Of a stretch of 64,000 nt of DNA, positions 8,181 through 15,817 are shown in pieces. The first letter of the stretch is position 1; the number at the start of each line of letters is the position of its first letter. Where the stretch lies: contig JODI01000035.1 in the NCBI GenBank assembly GCA_000720805.1, positions 37,304-101,303 of the forward strand, read 5' to 3'. The notes beneath the pieces are model-generated. The model was not told where the DNA came from. It saw only the letters and a program-made list of their open reading frames with translations, and ran no database searches. Both the position numbers and the translations under genes were made by a program. The DNA is from Streptomyces violaceoruber (GTDB lineage: Bacteria; Actinomycetota; Actinomycetes; Streptomycetales; Streptomycetaceae).

Positions 8181-11180
8181 TCACCTCCACCGATCAAAAC
8201 TGTCGGGCATTATCTTCCCTCTAATTACGGACCGCTTCCGAACCACATCTCGAATCAGATACGCATCGGTACCATCGGACTGATCAATTATTGCGGTAAG
8301 GATTTCTTCGGCTGCCTCATTCTTTCCCGCTTTAGCGAACTCTCCAGCTGCTCCCCTCCGTTCCCATGGCGAATATTCGGATCTCATTCCAATCTCCTTG
8401 AGGACATTAAATGACTCCTGGGTGCCAAACTCACCCAGCGCCTCTACCATTCGCTCCATGCACCCAAAAGAGTGCCGCAGGTTTTGGATCGCTTCAACGG
8501 CCTCCTGCTTGACCCCTAGTCGACCCAAGGCCCATGCAGCCGTCATCCTGTATATAGGATCAAGCTTCTCATCCGAAGCCAGATCTCTTAGCCAATTTAT
8601 TGCTTCACTTCTGGGTCGCATCTTGGCCTTTGCTTCAGCCACCCTGAGGCGGACTCTTTCGTCGTTGCTAGATTGATCAATCTCGTCCAGCCTTGAAAGT
8701 ACTCGGTTAGGGTGGCTCCAACCAACAGAAGCCAGAGCGCTAAATGCTTCATCTTTTCCATCGGAAGCCAGTTTGGAGAGTGCCGCCAGAAGCTCATCAA
8801 GCAGCGCACCGTTGATCTTCGCCCCCTCTGCAACACAGTTCGCGGCAAGATATGCACCCAGCATGGTTTCTTTTGCTTGGTTCGCACTCTCTTCCAGAAG
8901 ATCTGACACAACAGAGTCCGCGCTCTGCCCGAAGTCAGATAGACATCCGAGGGTCAATGGAATTACTTCTGACCATGCAGGGTTGGAGCGAAATGTTTTT
9001 AGTTCTTCCCAGAGTTTCTCCGGTGACATTGCGCTCCGCTCGGCGAGGGCACGGGCAGTGCCGTATTCTTGAAATGTTTGATGCCTGAACAGATACCACT
9101 CTTTCCCCTGAATAACTTCCGTTTTTCGGAGAAGTCCAGCGGTACGCCAGAATTCCAGACAATCCTTTATGTGAGCGCTCGCACCAGGTCCTGCGTCGCC
9201 GGGGGATCTGAAATCAGCCAGCAGGCCAGCCACGAGCTTGTGCTCAGTAGGTGAATCATCTGGGCTGGGCCCGTAGTAGCCCAGATGGAGGCGATAGGCC
9301 ACTTGATAAAGAAAGCTCGTAAAGAATTCCATCGGAGAGTCGCTGACTCGGCCTTCAGTCGCCGGCATTCTATCTTTCGCTCGACGAGATTCCCATCCAG
9401 TAAATAGCCTTTCCACATACTCTCGATAAAGGTCTTTTCGGTGTTCAGGAAGTCTCTCGCGAGGCTTCTCGCCAGCGTAGAGGGCTAGAAAAGTGAGCAT
9501 TAGCGGATTCGAGGCTATGTCGCGAAGCTGCGGCCGAGCCTCCAATTGGTCGATCAACCAGGCAGTATTGTTTTGCACCCAGTCCTGAGGACTGTCGGGC
9601 GGCGGCTCCTGAGTGTTCGCCAGTACAGAAAACCACTGCTCGATAAACCTCTCTGAGTCCTTGGGGAGCAAAGGCAGTATCCTGTAGTGGGAAAAAGGCA
9701 AAGCTCTATATCCGGTAGGACGAGAGGTTACCACGACGCGCGCCGCGTGGTGCGTTTCATCTCCTGACGCCGTTATTCCCATGGTTCGTAGCTGTTCCCA
9801 AACCTCATCCTTTTGTGAGTGCACTTCGTCGAGTCCATCAAAGAGGAAGCAGACCTTCTTTTCTGCGGCTTTCCTCTCCAGTGCGGCCCTGATTTGAAGT
9901 CTCTCCTCAGAATCATCGAAAAGGCGTGCAGCCTGATCTAGTGCCGAGTCTTGCAGAGAGCGGTGATCTGATATCTCAACTTCACTCAGGTTCACATATA
10001 CGGGAAAGATATCTATGCTGCTGGCGAGAGTTACTGCAAGCATCCGCATCATGGTGGACTTTCCCGCACCGGGGGGTCCAAGAATTACAACACTAGCAGG
10101 CCCTTTCATGACTGCATCCTCGGGTGCTATGGATCCGAGATGCGCTTCGGGTCGCACCTCACGTCGTGGCTCGTCCCATAGTTTCTTGGTTTTTTCTATG
10201 ACGGCCTGCCTGACTTCTGATGTCCCGGCGCTCAGTTCAACTGCTACAGGCCCCTCTTGCGTCTTCCCGGACTCCGGTAGTGCCTCCAATTTAACGTATA
10301 TGTCCTTTAGGCGAATACTGCCCAATCGTAGGTTGTCAGACTCGACCGGAATACCAGCCAGCGTGATGAATCCGTATCTGAGCCCCAACTTCTTTCGATA
10401 CTCTTCCAATGAGGAATTAATCTCAGCGTCGTCACCGTGGATGCGTGGTTCGACAACCACCGGTCCTTCGCATAGCGAGGCAAGTCCCTCCCGGAGGAGC
10501 GGAGAGGTCTCAATAGCTGAGGCCAGGGGGACCACGTATAGCCGACGTTGTTGGTGAGCTGCCTCGGCAGTTACCACAATGCCGATTAGCCGGCCATCTG
10601 GTATCACGACCCCTGCGCCAGACATGCCGCCCCAACCCGTCTGGTGAATCGGCGTCGCGTTAAAAACATCAAGCGGTAGCCATCGCCGTGGCAGGCAGCG
10701 CTTCGGGGCAACCGGCGGCTTGGCTTGTCCCATAGGAAGCAAAGCGCCCCATACCTGCTCAGTCTGACGGACAGCTGTCGCTGGGTTTTGAGATGCATCC
10801 TGAACGTTTTCATCCGGGAAACCGACCGCCTCACAGTTGGGTTCGACAGCTGTCCCTACTGCAGCAACTGTTGGAGACGAGGAGTGGGGCACCTCCCAAG
10901 CATCGAGCGCGTCGGGGCTGTCGACTTTCAAAATGGCTAGATCCCAATCGGCATCATCGGCCACAACCCGCATGTCAACCCAGGGGGTTCTTTGCACGTC
11001 TCGGCGGATCAGACGAGCTAGTACTCGTCCACCCGCATGGTCGTTCAGGGCTTCAGCTACGACGTGCCGGGCGGTCAGAACACCACCTGAGCCGAATGCC
11101 ACTCCCGAGCCGACCTTGCCCGGCCAAGCCCAGATCTCGGCCAATCGGTCGTCCCACAGCCAACCTGTCTGGGATCCCAT
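8181..11180 (-). CDS. Trypsin-like protease / NACHT NTPase / HEAT-repeat protein (NLR-like immune receptor)
   Basis: The 999-residue protein has a trypsin-like domain with the full triad: His39 in LTARHVV, Asp80 in DWDLAIL and Ser187 in GGMSGAG. The NACHT NTPase follows, with Walker A GPPGAGKST at about 368-376, Walker B CFLFDGLDEV at about 444-453 and VVVTSRPTG near 482-490. The C-terminal 350 residues are HEAT-like helical repeats, a probable sensor. Bacterial NACHT proteins of this build (bNACHT) are known anti-phage proteins in which NTPase oligomerisation activates an effector; here the effector would be the protease. The start ATG has AAGGGGGA before it. The gene is AT-richer than its neighbours (bases 8881-8940 are 32/60 G+C), a sign of transfer. 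It follows a Trypco2 gene at 9 bp. Confidence 0.92.
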   Translation of the reverse strand: MGSQTGWLWDDRLAEIWAWPGKVGSGVAFGSGGVLTARHVVAEALNDHAGGRVLARLIRRDVQRTPWVDMRVVADDADWDLAILKVDSPDALDAWEVPHSSSPTVAAVGTAVEPNCEAVGFPDENVQDASQNPATAVRQTEQVWGALLPMGQAKPPVAPKRCLPRRWLPLDVFNATPIHQTGWGGMSGAGVVIPDGRLIGIVVTAEAAHQQRRLYVVPLASAIETSPLLREGLASLCEGPVVVEPRIHGDDAEINSSLEEYRKKLGLRYGFITLAGIPVESDNLRLGSIRLKDIYVKLEALPESGKTQEGPVAVELSAGTSEVRQAVIEKTKKLWDEPRREVRPEAHLGSIAPEDAVMKGPASVVILGPPGAGKSTMMRMLAVTLASSIDIFPVYVNLSEVEISDHRSLQDSALDQAARLFDDSEERLQIRAALERKAAEKKVCFLFDGLDEVHSQKDEVWEQLRTMGITASGDETHHAARVVVTSRPTGYRALPFSHYRILPLLPKDSERFIEQWFSVLANTQEPPPDSPQDWVQNNTAWLIDQLEARPQLRDIASNPLMLTFLALYAGEKPRERLPEHRKDLYREYVERLFTGWESRRAKDRMPATEGRVSDSPMEFFTSFLYQVAYRLHLGYYGPSPDDSPTEHKLVAGLLADFRSPGDAGPGASAHIKDCLEFWRTAGLLRKTEVIQGKEWYLFRHQTFQEYGTARALAERSAMSPEKLWEELKTFRSNPAWSEVIPLTLGCLSDFGQSADSVVSDLLEESANQAKETMLGAYLAANCVAEGAKINGALLDELLAALSKLASDGKDEAFSALASVGWSHPNRVLSRLDEIDQSSNDERVRLRVAEAKAKMRPRSEAINWLRDLASDEKLDPIYRMTAAWALGRLGVKQEAVEAIQNLRHSFGCMERMVEALGEFGTQESFNVLKEIGMRSEYSPWERRGAAGEFAKAGKNEAAEEILTAIIDQSDGTDAYLIRDVVRKRSVIRGKIMPDSFDRWR

Positions 11181-11189
11181 TGATCCCCC

Positions 11190-11510
11190 TTACCGGCCCG
11201 GTACTTGCTGCTTTCCGAAGACGTCCAATGGCATAGGCCGACCTTCGCTGTCATACAGCACTGGCGTCAACTTCAATGTCAGCGTCTGAGTGTGCTCATT
11301 ACCGGACGTCACGCCAGCACCTGCTTCTAGTAGGTACCAGCGGATCTTTCCCGACCCTTCTTTGTCTAGCCGAGCCGCTGTCTCAAGGGTGAGAGTCACG
11401 TCGGAGGCTCGAAACCGGACCGCGTGACCTTGACCAGACTGCAGCGCCGACTCGAGTTCCTCGCGCAGTGCTTCCAACGCCGATGCCAAACCCAACTCGC
11501 GACCGTTCAC
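11190..11510 (-). CDS. Trypco2-like small protein, first gene of the NACHT operon
   Basis: About 106 residues beginning MNGRELGLASALEALREELESAL, with a central beta-rich half (VTLTLETAARLD, KIRWYLLEAGAG, HTQTLTLKLTPV). This is the look of the trypsin-co-occurring domain 2 (Trypco2) described next to trypsin-NTPase conflict proteins. The GTG at 11510 is preferred over one three codons upstream because GGGAGG stands 8 nt before it; the upstream GTG overlaps that site. Its stop lies 9 bp before the NACHT start. In such systems Trypco2 is thought to sense, gate or be cleaved by the trypsin part; the exact role is unknown. Confidence 0.75.
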   Translation of the reverse strand: MNGRELGLASALEALREELESALQSGQGHAVRFRASDVTLTLETAARLDKEGSGKIRWYLLEAGAGVTSGNEHTQTLTLKLTPVLYDSEGRPMPLDVFGKQQVPGR

Positions 11511-11978
11511 TTTGAACACCTCCCACTTCGCTGGCGCGTCGGGAGAGTTTGCGCACCTACGAGGGCACCCACTTCCACTGTTACTCAGGTTGAGCTGTCT
11601 CGCAGCTCAAAGGGGTCTGCTGCAGGTTTGGGTGACAGGTTCGATCACGCGGCCTGGGGGGCCGGTGTGGTCATGGCCACGTGAGCTTGCATCGGCTGAT
11701 CGCTGTGTGCGCGGCACGGCCGCCGACCGGGCTGGAGCGGGGCGGAGACAGGAGCGCAGGCCCGGCCGGGGGCCGTGCCGCGCGCGGGGAGCGGAGCGAG
11801 CCGCCTTGACGGAAGTAGGGAAGGTTCTACTGCTCGTGCAGCGTCGGCTTTCAAGACCGCGACTCGGACGCGCTTTATTCGGCCCGGCGCATGCGCGGGG
11901 CCATCCGGGCCCCTCCGCAGCGGTCGCGAGTCGTGGGATTCTTGGGGGTGACGACGGGCGAACGGAGAGGGAGAGCGA
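11511..11978. other. Intergenic region between divergent Trypco2 and GntR genes
   Basis: It separates two divergent genes and should contain both promoters. It is very GC-rich in its second half and holds the large inverted repeat listed at 11709-11783. No gene is supported. Confidence 0.45.
11709..11783. ncRNA. Candidate structured RNA or regulatory hairpin
   Basis: GCGCGGCACGGCC (11709-11721) and its perfect complement GGCCGTGCCGCGC (11771-11783) enclose 49 nt, within which CCGGGC and GCCCGG can form a second stem. The structure lies 195 bp upstream of the GntR gene. It may be an untranslated leader, an sRNA or simply a GC-rich inverted repeat. Confidence 0.35.
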
Positions 11979-12440
11979 GTGTCGCAGCAGGCCAGCCCTC
12001 GGGGTACCTTCCTGAAGATTGCCGACTCAGTGAAGGTGCTGATCGAGGGCGACCCGGAGATGAGTGAGCTGCCGTCCTTGACTGAGGTCATGCGCGAACA
12101 CGGCGTCTCACGCGGCGTTGCCATCCGCGCGTATGGCGTACTGCGGCAGGAAGGCTTGGCCGAACCTGCGCCAGGCGAGCGGTGGCGCGTCGTGCGCTCG
12201 GGTGATCGAGTCGACCGGCGTCCGCTCGATCAGCAGATCGCGGACATCATCACGGCGGACGGACTCAAGGTAGGGGAAGCGTTCCCAAGTGCTTCAGTGC
12301 TTGCCGAACGGTTCGGGGTCTCCCGTCCTACGGTGACCAAAGCTCTGGAAAAGTTGGAAACCGCCGGCGTGCTGGCGGGGGGAGGACAGGGCAGGGTGCG
12401 GACAGTCCGCGCCGTGCCGACGCGAGAGGAGCGTTCGTAG
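11979..12440 (+). CDS. GntR-like regulator with two winged-helix segments
   Basis: The 153-residue protein starts at a GTG preceded by GGAGAGGGAG. Residues 85-140 (RPLDQQIADIITADGLKVG...SVLAERFGVSRPTVTKALEKLETAGVL) form a clear GntR winged helix. The N-terminal half (LPSLTEVMREHGVSRGVAIRAYGVLRQEGLA) looks like a second, related helix-turn-helix, and no ligand domain follows. In pSAM2 the GntR protein KorSA represses transfer and replication genes, and this position in an AICE suggests a similar role. The next gene starts one base after its stop. Confidence 0.85.
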   Translation: MSQQASPRGTFLKIADSVKVLIEGDPEMSELPSLTEVMREHGVSRGVAIRAYGVLRQEGLAEPAPGERWRVVRSGDRVDRRPLDQQIADIITADGLKVGEAFPSASVLAERFGVSRPTVTKALEKLETAGVLAGGGQGRVRTVRAVPTREERS

Positions 12441-12441
12441 C

Positions 12442-13008
12442 TTGCCGACGTTGACGGAGTGGGCCTATCCCCTGGCTGAGTCCCTGCTCGCCGAGCCGCT
12501 GCCGCGGCGATGGAAGCACTGCCTAGGGGTCGCCGAGAGGGCACGCACGATCGCTCTCGTTCTTGGCCAGGACGCAAACCTTTTGGAGGCCGCGGCGGTA
12601 CTGCACGACATCGGCTATGCGCCGGACCTGGCCAAGACGGGCTTTCACCCGCTGGACGGCGCCCGCTACCTCCGGGACATGGCCACCGCTGACGAACGTG
12701 TCGTCAACCTGGTCGCCCATCACTCCTGCGCCTGGCTGGAGGCGGAAGCGCGCGGTCTGCGTGAAGAGCTGGAGGGCGAGTTCCCCCGCGAGAGCGCGCA
12801 CCTGAACGACGCGCTCTGCTACTGCGACATGAACACCACACCGGACGGCACACCCACGAACCCGATCGACCGGATCAACGAGATCGCTGGACGCTACGGG
12901 CCCGACAGCCTGATCGGAAAGTTCATCCGCCGCGCAGAGCCCGAGATCCACGCGTGCACGTCCCGCGTCCTCGAACGCGTCGCCACTGCCAAGCGTCAGC
13001 CGATGTAG
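12442..13008 (+). CDS. HD-domain phosphohydrolase-like protein
   Basis: The 188-residue protein has the HD signature: an upstream His in RRWKHCLGVAERA, the doublet in AAVLHDIGYA, a further LVAHHS, and Asp in CDMNT. These metal ligands suit a nucleotide phosphohydrolase. It starts at a TTG at 12442, or a TTG three codons later, and is tightly coupled to the GntR gene. HD genes often travel with GntR and Nudix genes in actinobacterial integrative elements; the substrate is unknown. Its 3' end overlaps the 3' end of the Nudix gene on the other strand by 13 bp. Confidence 0.85.
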   Translation: MPTLTEWAYPLAESLLAEPLPRRWKHCLGVAERARTIALVLGQDANLLEAAAVLHDIGYAPDLAKTGFHPLDGARYLRDMATADERVVNLVAHHSCAWLEAEARGLREELEGEFPRESAHLNDALCYCDMNTTPDGTPTNPIDRINEIAGRYGPDSLIGKFIRRAEPEIHACTSRVLERVATAKRQPM

Positions 13009-13469
13009 GGAGCTGTACGCGTTCGGTCCATGGCGTGCTCGATACGGAGCCGCATCGTGCGATGGACGTCCAGCTCTCGCAGGTCCGTTGGGTCAACCCA
13101 ACGGACCTGTGTCGTCTCATTGCTGGTACGCAGCTCGCCGCCGACAGGCCGTGCGCGGAAGCAGATGCTGAACTGCTGCCGGACTTCGCCATCGTCGTAC
13201 TGCATGACGTGCCCAGGGTCTGTGTAGATCCCGGACATGTCGACGACTTCGGCCTTGATGCCCGTCTCTTCCCAGACCTCACGGACCACCGTGTCACTGA
13301 TGGACTCGCCCACGTCGTGGCCACCGCCGGGTAGTGCCCAACGCCCGTTGTCGGATCGCTGGATCATGAGCACCTGTCCGGCATCGTTCTGGACGAATGC
13401 CACGACCGAGGGAACGACCGAGTTGGCCGGCGGGGCGTCCGGATCGTGCAAGTAGTCGATGCGTCCCAT
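12996..13469 (-). CDS. Nudix hydrolase, possible Pif-like immunity factor
   Basis: The 157-residue protein contains a perfect Nudix box, GGHDVGESISDTVV followed by REVWEETGI, after LMIQRSDNGRWALPGG. Nudix enzymes hydrolyse nucleoside diphosphate derivatives. In pSAM2 the conjugal immunity protein Pif carries a Nudix motif, so this gene is a candidate for blocking redundant transfer between donors; that is inference from family and context. The start ATG is 2 bp from the stop of the XRE gene, so the two form a minus-strand operon. A perfect 14-bp inverted repeat lies inside the gene at about 13080-13109. Confidence 0.88.
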   Translation of the reverse strand: MGRIDYLHDPDAPPANSVVPSVVAFVQNDAGQVLMIQRSDNGRWALPGGGHDVGESISDTVVREVWEETGIKAEVVDMSGIYTDPGHVMQYDDGEVRQQFSICFRARPVGGELRTSNETTQVRWVDPTDLRELDVHRTMRLRIEHAMDRTRTAPYIG

Positions 13470-13471
13470 AC

Positions 13472-14230
13472 TCAGGCTCCCGTGATGTCGTGTTCCGTTA
13501 CCGGCCTGGCGCCTTCCCAGGTCTGCTCAACGCTATTGGCAAAGGTGTCGAACAGCCCACCTCCTGGGAGCCGCCGCAGGTGGAACACGGGAGCCATGTA
13601 GGCGCCGATGCCGTACACGTGCGTGTTGGCCAACATCTCGTCATCTGCGCGATAGATCGAGTTGTAGAGCACCGTGTCGTGCAGACGGAAGGCAATCTCG
13701 GGGTGGCTGATGAACAGTGGGCGGTAGTTGACCAGCGCGTTGCGGATCTTGCCGTCCATGATGCGGTGCCCTTCGTCGATGCCTCGCCGGATGACGGCTT
13801 CGCACTCTGGATCACCCATGAGCACTCGAATGCGCACACCGCTCTCCGCCTTCTTCTTCAGCGTCGAGAAGAAGAGAGGGTCCTCGGCCAGGTAGATACC
13901 GGCGTACACGAGGATGTCTATGCACTCCGTGGCTCGCTCGCACATCTCGCGCCAGAGGTCCGAGGGCACCGTGTGCCGATGCGGGTACGCGGTGACGATC
14001 TCCGCCTTCGTCAGGTCCGATGCACTCTCGGCATTGCGCTCGTCATCCCAGAGCGTCGTCACGTCGACCTTGAGAGCAGCCGCCGTTGCGTACTGATGCC
14101 GCCGATACGGCGCCTTGCCTTGTGTGATCCAACGCTCAATGGTCTTCGGGTTGACCTTGATCTCCTCAGCGAGGCTGTGAATGGTCATGCCGCGCGCCAA
14201 CAGGGCCGATCGCAACCGCTCGTTGGACAT
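13472..14230 (-). CDS. XRE-family regulator with a C-terminal DUF5919-like domain
   Basis: The 252-residue protein has an N-terminal helix-turn-helix (IHSLAEEIKVNPKTIERWITQG, residues 16-38) and a larger C-terminal part with ILVYAGIYLAEDPLFF and IRVLMGDPECEAVIRRG. The latter resembles the DUF5919/phospholipase-D-like domain often fused to XRE in Streptomyces elements. The ATG is preceded by GGAGGGGGCAG. It heads an operon with the Nudix gene and is divergent from the small-gene/spd/tra run. The palindrome at 14401-14425 in its upstream region could be its operator. Confidence 0.82.
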   Translation of the reverse strand: MSNERLRSALLARGMTIHSLAEEIKVNPKTIERWITQGKAPYRRHQYATAAALKVDVTTLWDDERNAESASDLTKAEIVTAYPHRHTVPSDLWREMCERATECIDILVYAGIYLAEDPLFFSTLKKKAESGVRIRVLMGDPECEAVIRRGIDEGHRIMDGKIRNALVNYRPLFISHPEIAFRLHDTVLYNSIYRADDEMLANTHVYGIGAYMAPVFHLRRLPGGGLFDTFANSVEQTWEGARPVTEHDITGA

Positions 14231-14860
14231 CTGCCCCCTCCGTGGGACATCTAGGGGGCTCTTGACGGTAGCGAGATCGACCAGAGCTGTCTACGTGTGG
14301 GGTGACCAACTCCCCTGACCTGGGGCGATTCTGATTGTGCGCCAAGAAGTCCCGGCGCAAACACCAAGGGGTTCCGTGCTAGTACTTGACGACCCCCCAT
14401 GCGGTACCTGTAAAACAGGTACCGCAACGCAGCAAGGCCCCGCCAGGCCCGCTTACACGCGGCCCGCGCGGCAGGGGAGACGTAGAAGTCCGTCGTCTTC
14501 ACGGATCGATCGGTGTCATCGGCTAAGCCGTTGGTCTGACCCTCGGGCGTGGACCCAGGGACCGGACCGGCGGGGATCCCGGTGATTGGGCTGCACCCGG
14601 TCCATGACAGGTAGCCATTCCAGGGAGATCGACTCAGCGAGTGACGACTGAGTGACGCGGTGACCGCGCGCCGTCCAAAGGAGGCGGAGCAAGGCGCAGA
14701 CGGGAGCCGCGAGACGACAGTGACGGGCTTTCCCGTCACTCGTCATGCGGGCAGGGCGCCAGCATCACGTCGGTGCCCTGCCCGTTTGATGAGGAATCAG
14801 AGCGGCCCCCCGGGTGGCACCCCGGAGGACCGCGGACAGGCACCTGATGAGGAGGCACCT
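14231..14860 (+). other. Long intergenic control region upstream of the transfer genes
   Basis: It separates the divergent XRE gene and the first small plus-strand gene. Apart from the promoter/operator at 14386-14425 it holds no supported gene. About 435 nt lie between that promoter and the first start codon, which leaves room for a long leader. Confidence 0.5.
14386..14425 (+). promoter_or_regulatory. Sigma-70-type promoter overlapped by a perfect palindrome (operator)
   Basis: TTGACG (14386-14391) is followed after 17 bp by TGTAAA (14409-14414), a near-consensus housekeeping promoter reading toward the spd/tra genes. A perfect inverted repeat, GCGGTACCTGT, three A, ACAGGTACCGC (14401-14425), covers the -10 box and the start region. 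A repressor bound there would block transcription. The XRE or GntR protein of the element is the likely ligand. Confidence 0.75.
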
Positions 14861-14965
14861 GTGGTCACGAGTCTGACAGATGCGGAACGGGCGGAACTGG
14901 CCCGTAGGGCCGCTGAGGCGAACAAGCGCACCGAGGACAACGCACGTGCCCGGGGCGGCCGTTGA
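14861..14965 (+). CDS. 34-residue conserved-looking small protein
   Basis: A GTG at 14861 stands 6 nt after GATGAGGAGG and gives MVTSLTDAERAELARRAAEANK, followed by RTEDNARARGGR. The product is a single charged amphipathic helix with no known domain. Its TGA overlaps the ATG of the next micro-gene (TGATG), which supports real translation. Small proteins of this type are common at the start of AICE transfer operons. Confidence 0.55.
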   Translation: MVTSLTDAERAELARRAAEANKRTEDNARARGGR

Positions 14966-15036
14966 TGGCCAGCTCTGAGCACGAGAAGACGAAGGACCCG
15001 CTGCCGCCGCGTCCGCGCGGTCCGCACCCGTACTGA
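14965..15036 (+). CDS. 23-residue microprotein coupled to the preceding gene
   Basis: An ATG at 14965 overlaps the previous stop by one base and gives MASSEHEKTKDPLPPRPRGP followed by HPY. It is too short for a domain and is Pro- and charge-rich. The coupling is the only evidence for translation. Confidence 0.35.
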   Translation: MASSEHEKTKDPLPPRPRGPHPY

Positions 15037-15045
15037 CGTCCAACC

Positions 15046-15087
15046 GCCCCGATGGTCGCAGGCCGGGTTCGACTCCCGGTCGGGGCG
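15046..15087 (+). ncRNA. tRNA-like minihelix (acceptor stem plus T-arm only)
   Basis: GCCCCGA (15046-15052) pairs perfectly with TCGGGGC (15080-15086). Immediately inside lies a canonical T-arm, CCGGG-TTCGACT-CCCGG (15063-15079), and base 15087 takes the discriminator position. The D-arm and anticodon arm are replaced by a 10-nt linker, TGGTCGCAGG. The result is a 12-bp stacked minihelix like the top half of a tRNA. It cannot decode but could attract RNase P, the CCA enzyme or EF-Tu, or act as a structured leader of the transfer operon. CCA is not encoded. Confidence 0.6.
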
Positions 15088-15197
15088 CTCCGGCCGCCGC
15101 CTCCCGCGGCGCTGGCGCACCCCCGGACTGACCGCCGCCTTTTCGGTGCTTCCGCGGCTTCCGGCTCCTTTCCTACCCCTTCGACATGGGAGCTCCC

Positions 15198-15491
15198 ATG
15201 CTCAACTACGTGGGCGGCCACCGCGCCTACACTCCACAGGACTTCGCCGAACTCGCCCTGGGCACCCCCGCCGAACTCTGGCTCGGGGTCGACGGCGAGA
15301 ACGACGAGGAGCGCGCGGCGCGTCTGGACGCGGCCCGGGACATCCTCGCCGACCCCGAGTACCGCACCCTGCCCGACGACCTGATCCGCCTGGCCGCGCG
15401 GGTCGTCGAAGACCACCCGGACCTGTTCAACGTGGTCCCGCTGGCCCGCCCCGCCCGCCGCCGTCCGGCCCGCCGGGGGGTTGCGGCATGA
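15198..15491 (+). CDS. Hypothetical acidic small protein
   Basis: The 97-residue product starts MLNYVGGHRAYTPQDFAELALG. The ATG at 15198 is preferred over one four codons upstream because GGGAG precedes it at 5 nt. The body (DEERAARLDAARDILADPEY, DDLIRLAARVVEDHPDLF) is helical and acidic and the tail is Arg/Pro-rich. I recognise no domain. Its stop overlaps the next start as ATGA, so it belongs to a coupled string of small genes leading to spd and tra. Confidence 0.7.
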   Translation: MLNYVGGHRAYTPQDFAELALGTPAELWLGVDGENDEERAARLDAARDILADPEYRTLPDDLIRLAARVVEDHPDLFNVVPLARPARRRPARRGVAA

Positions 15492-15817
15492 GCGAGGGGC
15501 TGACGCTGGACGACCTGTCCGTGCCACTGCGGGCGCTGCGCCTGCTGGCCGTGGACTTCGGGCACCTGCCGGCGCCCGCTGTACGGGTGGGCACCGTATA
15601 CCCCGACCGGTTGGAGCTGTCGTTCCACGACGACCTGGCCGGCTTCGAGGCATGGCGCGAGGCGCTCGGCATCGCCCCGGACGCGGTGGCGCACGGCACG
15701 CAGAGCGACGGCGGTACGCGCGTGCTGAAGGCGACCGCGGACTTTGCGGGCGCGGCGTTGGTACTGACCGGCTTCGCCGAGATCACCGACCCGGCGCCGT
15801 GCGGGGCGGCGGTCTGA
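15488..15817 (+). CDS. Hypothetical small protein
   Basis: The 109-residue product (MSEGLTLDDLSVPLRALRLL) has an alternating strand/helix pattern (VGTVYPDRLELSFHDDLAGF, LKATADFAGAALVLTGFAEI) like a small alpha/beta domain. No known motif is visible. It overlaps both neighbours (ATGA at its start, TGATG at its end), so its expression is tied to the string of small AICE genes. Confidence 0.7.
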   Translation: MSEGLTLDDLSVPLRALRLLAVDFGHLPAPAVRVGTVYPDRLELSFHDDLAGFEAWREALGIAPDAVAHGTQSDGGTRVLKATADFAGAALVLTGFAEITDPAPCGAAV

